Positions 48,100 through 58,100 of a stretch of DNA of 64,000 bases are shown piece by piece. Numbering within the stretch: the first letter of the stretch is position 1; each line of letters begins with the position of its first letter. The DNA is from Mercenaria mercenaria. Lineage: Eukaryota; Mollusca; Bivalvia; Venerida; Veneridae. The notes under the pieces are model-generated. The model was not told the DNA's origin, did not search any database, and saw nothing but the letters and a program-made list of their open reading frames with translations. The translations under genes and the position numbers were made by a program. The stretch spans positions 51,083,001 through 51,147,000 of the forward strand of contig NC_069363.1 in assembly GCF_021730395.1 (NCBI RefSeq), written 5' to 3'.

Positions 48100-48240
48100 A
48101 TTGACAACAAAACAAAAACTCTCGAAGAAGAGATATGTGATGCAAAAGGAACAACGTTATCATCTTGCACAGATATCTGTCGTTATCACATTTTGCATTC
48201 TGTAATTTTATTTATGTATATGTTTTCATATTATATGTAA
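48100..48240 (+). CDS. Possible alternative terminal exon with hydrophobic end
   Basis: Acceptor TTCTTACTTTCAG opens a phase-0 frame of 46 codons starting IDNKTKTLEEEICDAKG and ending in a hydrophobic stretch (ILHSVILFMYMFSYYM) before TAA. If spliced from micro-exon 9 it would replace the acidic tail with a membrane-prone one. Only the splice signal and phase support it. Confidence 0.25.
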   Translation: MDNKTKTLEEEICDAKGTTLSSCTDICRYHILHSVILFMYMFSYYM

Positions 48241-49761
48241 TCCAGACCTGTTTAAATTGTTCTGTGAGCGTATGTTGGGGGCGTGGTGTGTGTGTGGGTG
48301 GGGGAGGGAGGGGGGTGTTGTACGAGGCTTTAAGGCAACTTACCTCAATTACCAGTTTCCTTACCCAAAGGCAATGTGTAGGCAACCTATTTTAATTAAC
48401 TATTTCCTTAACTTCGGGGTTTCAAAACTAAATGTAAGGTGTGATCTTAAGATACCAACAGACTTGTGTAGGGCTGAAGGGGCATCAAGTGTATGTCTCC
48501 CTCAGAACTGGAAAGTGACTTAATTGCATCTTGTGACTTACAACCAGCCAAACAAAACAAACTGTTCAATTCTGCTCAAATATATATGTTTTTTGCCGAT
48601 GTATTGTTTTGCTTCTTCTTTATGAAAAACAGAAGTATTTTAAACATTTCAAGCAGAGCTAATATAACCGAACTTGTTACGTAACATGTTTTGAAAAATA
48701 TGTTTATAAAACAATTATGTGTTAGTATTTGCTTCTCTTTATTTCTACTTTATTAATAAAAGCGAGTAGCTTCCCTTTAACTAGCATCAATATCATTTAC
48801 TTGTATGATCACATTTGGTTTATTATTCCTGTCATGCACCCCCTCCCCCTGTAAACGATTCCGCAATTATAGCATAATAATAAAATATACTGTTTCATAC
48901 ATTTATTGCATAGAGCAGGTTAATACCAGATAAAAATATATGCTAAGTTCCATTCAATATAGTAGAGTTACTTATTATCCAACACAATAACAAACATACA
49001 GAGTCTCTGTGGGAGGTCACTAGTAGTTCATTTATTGGCTATATACCAATAAAATTTTGTCTCCTCCGGACCATTTTGATATACTATCTAGATTCTAACT
49101 CAGTTATAGACCTCTTTTCACAGCTTATCCTAACATATGCTACGCAAAATCTAAAAGAAAACGGGATGTAGAATATTCTGCAATGAAATACAAGTCACTT
49201 TAGTCAGGTATGCTCATATTATTGCATTTCAGAGACCAGTCCACAGAATGAGCAACCTACTTTCATATTAAAGTTAACAACTCGAAAACTTTAGCATATA
49301 AGCACGACAAGGGTCTTCTTTTATGTAATATACATTTCTCCTGTTTTATTGACTGTAGAAGGGAAACATATTTTCGAGAATTACTGCTATTATGCTCAAA
49401 AGAAGAACTGTATCATTTATTTTCGTTAAATTTTACATTTATTTTACACGACAACATGCCGCTAGGATGTTTTGTACCTTTTAACAGTCATTGCATAATC
49501 AATAAAATCTGTGACAAGATTTGAAGCATAGCACGTAACTAAACAACATTATAGCAGACTATGTTTGAATAAGTCTGTTCATGAGAGGTAATGGAATTTG
49601 CAACACCCCTCACGCCCCATAGCACCGGCTTGGATTACAGTTTGTGATTGGCCACCAAGTCAGCATGTGTACACAAATACCATATAAATTTTACTGAAAG
49701 TCACTGACCTAAACTATAGACATTTATTACACATGTTGAATTAAATCACCATGCAGGCACC
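48241..49761. other. Intergenic DNA without recognised gene
   Basis: Contains a G-rich stretch (GTGTGTGTGGGTGGGGGAGG, about 48285-48315) and AATAAA signals near 48754 and 48880. Opposite-strand gene ends converge on this region. Confidence 0.3.
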
Positions 49762-49935
49762 TTAATTTGCACTGTCAGGTGTTTGATCTTCTCGAGTTTC
49801 AGTTCTGTGAAATGTTTCCTCATTAAAATATATGATGACCGTCATAGCATTTAAGAAAACAAAGATAAAGAACACAAATAAGACAATGATACCCGTTTGA
49901 AATAAACGCAATAAAACGTTTAGTTTATAAAGCAT
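49762..49935 (-). CDS. Small open frame, 57 aa, one predicted membrane segment
   Basis: ATG at 49935-49933 and TAA at 49764-49762. The product has TGIIVLFVFFIFVFLNAMTV followed by a charged tail TETREDQTPDSAN. An in-frame TAA directly precedes the ATG. Because T-rich strands give hydrophobic frames by chance, this may be spurious. Confidence 0.2.
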   Translation of the reverse strand: MLYKLNVLLRLFQTGIIVLFVFFIFVFLNAMTVIIYFNEETFHRTETREDQTPDSAN

Positions 49936-51553
49936 TTACTTCATACTTCATTTACATATTCAACCCTATACTAGTATACAATAACATAAAATTACCAATT
50001 ACGACATTGCCACTCAATAAAAAAGGAAAAGTTGTAAGTGAAAATATATGTGCATAAACTAATATAGGTAATAGAATACATGTTCAAGATATATATCGTA
50101 TATCTTTTACCTTTTCCCTGCTAGATTTCTAACATGGTTAGACCATCATTTAATTTGGGCAATACTACTTATCATTCAAAGGCGTTTTCACTGATAATTT
50201 AGTGACTGAATAGCGAACACTGCAGACCATGTCCATGCAGGCTGGTGATCTCAAAGGCATAATCACTTGCCGACAGCAGGCTAAAGGGTAAACAGTTGAA
50301 ATGTCATTTTAGTATTACTAAGCACCTTCAAAGCAAGAACATTTTTTTGTAAACTGTTTCATTAAGTGCGTAGTAAACTATTCCTTGGATACGGCCTGTT
50401 GGCAAAAGTGTTGCGTAGTCTGGGAAAGGAAAATCGTCAATATTCAGAAACCTGATATGATAACATTAACAGATTGGGACGACATAAAGTATCAAGGTAA
50501 TCGTAGGCTCATACTAGGTAATTTAAGACTCATCTGGTAATTTCTTTCTTTCTGACAGATTCTATAACAATTTTCCTGAATACTAGAATTGTATATAGGT
50601 GCTAGATATCCACAATTAAAATGATATATTGCGCTGTAAAAATCGAGATACCAGCGTTCAAGGAAGAAGACACACTTGAAAAAATAGAAAAAATACAGTT
50701 TAAAATAATGAAAAATAAAAAAATACAGTAAAAATCTGTGTTTATTTAATTATTTTGCACTGAAATGTATCATCATATTACAGGAATAATGTTTAGATAC
50801 CAGATAAATACTATAGTACCTCGGTTTTATGTGCACAATTTTGGAAATTTAAAGATATTTAAAATAAAGAAAATTGTTATAGACAAAAATAGTTCCCTTT
50901 GTGTGAAAATAAGATATATCAAACAGAACAAAAATAATCACATTTTGCAGCATCCATTTTTTTACATTGATGTTAAAACCTTATTACGTCCCTTTTACAA
51001 AATTATTCTTGAATTTTCAAACTGCATACATATTTCAAGGTTCGAATAAGTGCCAAATACACATCTCTCTACATATTATACAAATGGCTAAAACAAACTG
51101 TATCAATAGTAGATTTATTTTGTTTGAAGTTTTACTTGATTTTTACCCTATCGCTCTAGAAGCAAATAGAACTCCAGGGAGAGATAGACATGTTCGTCAT
51201 GTACTAGAGCTCTATGACTTGGGAAGAAAATTAAACATACGGTCAATAATTCTTTCTAACTTTGTCCCTTTTGGATTTCCATCTGCCAGTTTTCTTTTCT
51301 GTAAACAGTTTGCACTACCATTCTAATTAGTGTGGGAAAGACGCTAAGCATATAAAGGAGTGCAATGCAATCTATTGGATATTCATTTAAACGCAGCTCG
51401 GGTACATGTAAATAGTACGTTATTTTGTTATTTGTAGAACCAATAAGGCATATTTGAGGTAAGTAATGCTTATGTCTATTTTCGTTACCATAATTAAAAG
51501 CAGCGTAAGGAAATATAGAATGCAATAAGTTTACTAGTTTGAAAGGCTTGAAA
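49936..51553. other. Probable 3' flank of the channel gene
   Basis: AT-rich. Plus-strand frames of 94 and 119 codons (50765-51326) have no family features. On the minus strand AATAAA-type signals (TTTATT on the plus strand, for example at about 51115) could end the channel transcript. Confidence 0.3.
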
Positions 51554-51974
51554 TCAGCACTCTGATAAATCATTTATCTCGGAGTCAGAATTCGCATCCT
51601 TAATCTCTGCGCTTTGTATGTCCTTCATCCTACAGTCTAACGAATCCTTTATCCCAGTATCCTGTAACACAGAATCTGATAAATCATTTGACTCAGAGTC
51701 TGATATATAATTTATCTCAGGGACTGATACATCCTTTATCTCAGAGTCTGGTATATCCTTTATCTCAGAGTCTGGTATATCAATTATCTTAGCATCTGGC
51801 GTATCATTAATTTCAAAATCTAATAAATCCTTGGTCTCAGAGTCTGATACATAATTAATCTCAGAGTCAGATAAACCTGTTATCTCAGTGTCAGAAGTAT
51901 ACTTTATCTCCAACAGATCCTTTATCTCCCAGAAATGCATGTGTATTTTGTCATCTAGATCATTGAAATTCTTG
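51554..51974 (-). repeat. 24-bp coding minisatellite after the channel's stop (alternative C-terminal tail)
   Basis: One frame runs on from the channel's coiled coil, shifted by one base at the A8 run, through LDDKIHMHFWEIKDLLEIKY and into about nine 8-residue units such as SDSEIKDI, PDSEIKDI and SDSEINYV, ending at 51554. The 24-bp period keeps the frame. The region is acidic and probably disordered. Confidence 0.5.
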
Positions 51975-52163
51975 TCAATTTTTTTTATCTAGTTGACGAA
52001 GTCTGGATTTCAAGGTCTGGGCTTTCAGATCAGTTTTTATTTGTAACCTTCGTAGTTCGTGTATTCTTTCATCCATGTCTTCCAACAGGGTCGTGTACGA
52101 TTGGTGCTGATGTTTAAGGTCAATGTTTTCAAACACTGACTTGTAATATTTCTTTCTGTTTCC
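51975..52163 (-). CDS. Channel exon 12 (C-terminal coiled coil)
   Basis: Acceptor CTGTTAACAG; 62 codons from GNRKKYYKSVFENIDL to LRQLDKKN and TGA. The stop follows directly on an A8 run (plus-strand T8 at 51979-51986). Confidence 0.8.
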   Translation of the reverse strand, partial: GNRKKYYKSVFENIDLKHQHQSYTTLLEDMDERIHELRRLQIKTDLKAQTLKSRLRQLDKKN

Positions 52164-55100
52164 CTGTTAACAGAAAAATGAAATAATAAAATTAAAAAAA
52201 GAGGTCCTTTCATATATAAAGTAAAGTTTTATTTATTTGGAAAACAAAGCAAAATACGTGAATGTACATCTGGTCAGCATTATGTGGTAAAATATCTAGC
52301 ACAGATATCAATATAAAATACTGGTAATTGTAAATACCTGTGCAGAAAAGTCAAACACGAACTAAACAAAACAAAAAGACGTAAGTCTAAGACGCTCAAA
52401 CAGGCTGATGCGACACATAACTTACACCCCCTCCCCTTACATCGCTTCCAAATCTTACATTGAAGATGAAATAGAGGAATTCCACACTGTTTTTGAAACA
52501 CTTTTACATCTTGTACAGTAATGTTCATTGTATATACACCAGGAACTGTCGGGTATCTTGTTATTTTTCACTGATTCACTTTTACTGATTTCTCTTGTTT
52601 CCATACTGATACCGAGCTTGTATGGTTAATTAATACATACCACCGAGATAGGTCTCCAGTTAACAGGATCACACTTAATGCATCCACATAGCGACAGCAG
52701 CCACACAGTGCATCTACACTGAGACAGAGTGTCTATAATATAGGACAGCATTTGCCACTCATTTCTCTCTAAACGTGTTAAGATCGCGACTCTGTTTGCT
52801 CTTACAGATTTGACTGCATCCCCTTGTATCTCGCTGTAGGTGTCACTTAACTGAGCTATCAATATATTCAGTAGAACAACGATCGTCATTGATAGGAATA
52901 CCAGCATAACAATTATACCAGCTGTTCTGAAATATAAATACACGAACTGTCAGATATACCAGCTGGCCTAAGATATTTAAACACAGAATATCAGTTATGT
53001 CAGCTGTCCTGAAATATTTATACAGCATTTTTGACATATTTATACGCACATGAATTTTTTATGTTATACCAGCCCCCAAAAATATTTGTAGACGACAAAC
53101 TAGAAGGTATTAAACTGTTTCGATTTTTTTTATACACAAACTATCAGTTACACCATCTGTCCTTAAATATTTATACGCAAAGTAGCCGTTATTCAGGTGT
53201 TCCGATTTTTTTTAGAAACAAACTATATTTAGATAATGAGAAAAACGATCGTTAAACATGGCAAATGCACCTGTAGTCCTAACATAATAATACACAATCC
53301 TTTCATTCTTTGAAAATATCAGTAGTATTACTGTTGACAGTTTGGAAATATGTTAAATTTCTACGTAGAAAGGTTGATTTAATCATGAGGTCGACAGCAG
53401 AAATGTTTGGGACAATGACTATTCTTTGTAGATGTAAATAGGTTATTTAGCACAACGATCACACCCTCCCTCCCCCTAGCCTGCTCCGGGCGCATAATTC
53501 ACGGGAAAAATATTCACTTGAAAAATAAAGTGACTTGCTTTTCGGATAACTGTTATTTGAAACCCTATTTTCTGTCATCATATATAACATAAGGAACTTT
53601 ACCCGTAACCATCGGATCCAGTATATTCAACAATCGGTTGCGCTTCAATCATGGTTCTCAAACCAACAAACAAAATCCCAAATATTGTGCTGAAAGAGAA
53701 GATGATATATGTTATTCTTTATATAGGTCATTAAGGTAAGAGATACGTTAGTTAAAAGAAATAAAGAAATTTAAGACGCATAAAAGAGGGAACTCTCAAA
53801 ACTACACCTGCAACATATTTTATCTAACATTCCTCCCTTTGGTTGAAGAAAGTGAGACATGACATAAAAAGTTGAACAAGTTCCGGTGGGTTGGGGGCGG
53901 GTGCCGAGTCCAATTGCGGGGAAATGTTTACATTATATGCATGTTTGTAAAAATGCTTCTTCTGTTTTGCCCATACCTGGTTTCTTCGTGTGTATTCAAG
54001 CTTCCTTCTCCTTTCAGCACTAGCAGAAATACACCACTGAAGGCAACGTTAACAACAATAAACAACAGACTGAACGGTACAAAATTCCGAATCAAGATCT
54101 GCCGCAACGACTCTGCATACGCACCAGTTTGGCTGTAATGAATTTAAATCTTCAATGTTGAAACTCGTTAGCTATCAGTATGTTATTATCTTCATCTATT
54201 AAACAATCAACATGTTGTAATTGGAAGTATAAGCATATAAGTGTGAAGCTTTCTGCATTATTAGGTGATCTTATTAATTTTGAAATATTTGTGTTGAACA
54301 CAGCAATCAAACGAATGAAATAAAGGTATAATAAATGTCAACGTTACCATGACTTTAATAAATGAAAAAGTTACATCGTATCTGGTACTCAAACGATTTC
54401 ACAGTCAAAATTAAACAGAACAAATAGCTCAGCCTGATTAAATGACGTTGAAGAATGACTTGAAGACAAATGATATTCCACAAGTAACTGAACAAGTGTT
54501 AAAAAGGTAATAAATTTCACGTGGATACTGCCGCATACTTGAATATTCTTAGGACCCACAACACATAAGTAACAGCTAGAACAAACCAGTGGGCGTTTTC
54601 GGTGGTGAATCGCAATATTAGAACAAGAAATATGATGCTTGAAGATAGTAACTCAATCCAGTTGTTAAATTGCTTCCAGTAGTCAAGCATGTGCCTGTTA
54701 ACAATATATTCAAAATGCAATTAGCAAATCTGAAGCAAACGTAACGAAATCACTTTAAAGATTTTCGCAAAAACATCAAAATACATTATTTCATCACGAG
54801 CAGGCACCATGGTAGAACCATCAACCATCCGTAAGCCAGCTGGATGGCTTCCTCACACGAAGAGAGGCTCAAGCCACTTTGTTGAGGGGCAAATCATTTA
54901 AAATCAGCGTCCACGGAGGCTCTTATGTTTCATTCTATTTTTTTTATATATTTATTTTCACTTGTTTACTTTCCTACTGCGTTGCTGGCATATCAATCAT
55001 TCTGTTTCATTTTCTTACCGTTTAATCTGCCATATTTCAGTAACAAGTCTGTAAAATGAAAGAATGCAGAGAGTTATCTCGAAAAATGCCCTTGCACGTT

Positions 55101-58100
55101 GAAGACTTGTATCATATCTGCGTACATTGTCGGCCATTACAGCAGTTACAACAGAAAAGGTAAGGGAAAACAAGCTCAATAAATACAACAAGAAATTCAG
55201 CCTGAAATGGAAAAACAATTAATAAAGTTAAGTTGATGAAAGGAAATGTAGCAAGTCTCTTATGGTTATATCTACTAGCTAGTTACTGACGAAAGATTTT
55301 TAGTTGTCGCGTTGACGTTTGTGAGTCGTTTATGTTGCACACTGTTTATTTTTGAAAAGACTTAAAGTCGAAACTAGTGAGACTGTGTTATTTTTGTTGT
55401 TTTGTTAACTTATTTTAATGAAACAGTCGGAATATTAATACTGATTTAAAGACAAATGTATAATTTAAATTGGCCATAGCGAACTACACACATAAACAGC
55501 ATATTGTCGTTCAGTTGGATGTGTTAGGCATGTGATTGCATAAATTGTTAAAGTCAATAGGAAAAGACTTTCCTTGAAAAAAGGATTTTATTATCAAAAA
55601 CGTAATAAATCATATCTGATGATTCAAATTAATATCATGCAAAAATAACTAAGGTGAGACAGATTTTAGTTATAATTAGAGTCAAAGAAAAATAATTTTA
55701 ATTAACAAGCAACGTAATTTGCATTTCACTTACAACGTTCACGGTTAAAATTTCTGGTCACAAAATTCAGTTCTTAAAATTTTCAGTTTATGTCTCATTT
55801 AAAAAAAAATCGGATAAAGCGAATATGTCTGTAACACATTTTTTATACAACTAACGCGTTTACATGTCCAGATATTAAATTTACATTCAAATAACATAGG
55901 TTATAGCTAACTTATCAGAATTTATATTATCAATAAGTGTATAATTTAAAATTTGACATGAGAATATGAGGTTTAAATAGCATGTGTAGGTATACATGTT
56001 TCCCATATTTATAACATTTATCAGTGAAATTTGAAAATAGCAAAATATTTTAATCTTTAGTGCGTGAAATAGAATTTACTTTTTTGGTTAATATCACAAC
56101 CAGCATTTCCTAATTCGTAACATTTTATAAATATTTCATAGAATTGGGCCCATTTTAAAATCAGTCAGCATAGATAACGTATGATTGTAATATAACATTT
56201 GTTAAAAATATAAGAAATTTACAATGGTTGAAGGTGCGGATTGAAATATTTGTCTCAACGGTAAATGTTCGGAGGTAACAAGGACCTGACGAGTTACTGC
56301 AAAACAGTTACTCGAAAGCCGGATATATCTATCCAAAAATACAACCAGTGATAGACGTTTGTATTCGGTTTGCTTGTTGTTTTTTTTTTGTTGTTTTTTT
56401 TTTTTTGTTTTTGTTTTTTTGCATACTGTAGTTTTTGTTAAATATTTGAAGAGTAAAGTCAAACTTTTGCTTTTATTTTAAACACTAGTTGTTTTTTTCG
56501 GTATGCCAGACTAATCACAGAATGAACACTGTTGGGAGCTATAATCGCCATACAAGCAATAATTGTGTTGGTGTGACGTTAGACCAAACAAATATTAAAA
56601 CAATACATGAAAAATCATGGAAAATGAACGAATATAAATGCATCAATGCATATTCAGTCAGTTCGGGAAATAAATCTGATATCTATACATTGTTCGCTGT
56701 GCGTTCATAACAATACCCATGAAACGAAACGTTGCGTTTAAGGTCGCTTTAACTGCAGTTTATTGTATTTTAAACCGCGCCCCAAAAGCGGGGCAATATA
56801 CGCCGAAAGGTCTTGTAAAATTTAAACAATTTTCTTTGGTGTCTCTGTTTGAACGGGATGTAATGTGGCGGTGGATAGGGGTAGGGGGAGGTGGAGTATT
56901 AACTCACAAACTACTAAAGGTGAATTGCTGTTTGAGTCGGGGGATGTGCACGCATGTGTGTTGTGGGGGATTAATGTTGATTGCTGCACTCCTCAAATCA
57001 CTTCATCACCACCCACCTTTATTCCAAGATTAAAATCAATACCTTGAATAGTTATGAAGTTATGCTCAAGACACAAAATACGAAGGACAGATTTGAACTC
57101 TTTTATGTCCTTGATCTTTGATATACCGACCAAGTTCATGCGCTCTGTGTATAGTTTTATTGCTACATACCATGTCAAAGTCTAAGTCAATACCTTGACA
57201 CAAAATATATCGGACAGATTTGACCTTGCTGTAATCATGCTCTTTGACCTAAAAACATCACGCGCTTATATAGCTCTACAAAGACACAAAATTTAAATTT
57301 TGTTTCGGCGGGGTGGTGGAGACGCAGGGAGGAGGGGGAAGTTGGGAAGATAAGTATTGTGGATTTCTTCTCTCCTTAGATCATCTCATCACTACCGACC
57401 TGTATTCCAAGTGTGAAGTCAATATCAGGAATAGTTTTGAAGTTACAAAGGACAGATCTGAACTCAATTTGTAACCATGACCTTTGATCCACAAACCAAA
57501 GTTCATATGCTATGCACATCATCTCATCGCTACCTACCTGACCTATATGCCAAGTTTGAAGACGATACCTTGAATGGGTTTCGAGTTATGCTCTGGACAC
57601 AAGATACGACAGACAGATTTGACTTTGCTGTGACCTTGACCTTTGACCTAAATACCTGATTCATCCACTCTGCATGATTGAAGTCAATACCTCGAGTGGT
57701 TATAAAGGTACGCTCCGGACGCGAAATATGAAGGACAAATTGGACATTTTAGCTCCATTTTTTATATTGACCTTTGACCTAACGACCTGATTCATAACTC
57801 TGCACATTGTCTTTTCACCACCTAGGTGTATGCCAAGTGTAAAGTCAATACCTTCAATAGATATTACGTTATACGAAAAACGAAAGTCAAATTTGACTTT
57901 TGAGCTACATTTGCGACCTTTACGTTTGGCCAACCAACCTGGTTCATTTGCTCTACGTATCGCCATATACCAATGTCAAAACTTTAAAGTCAATACATTG
58001 AATACCTTCAATAGTAATCCAGTTATGCTCCGGACACGAAATACGACGGACGGACAGACGCATAATATGCATAAATATGTTCGTTTTTATCAGAGCGGAC

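Noticed and set aside
50765-51326. Plus-strand frames of 94 and 119 codons
   Set aside because: AT-rich, overlapping in different frames, no family features; they lie in the probable 3' flank of the minus-strand channel gene.
56202-56462. 86-codon minus-strand frame as the missing S1 exon
   Set aside because: It reads through a poly-T tract (poly-Lys) and has no S1-like helix; the true pre-S1 exon is at 58158-58231.
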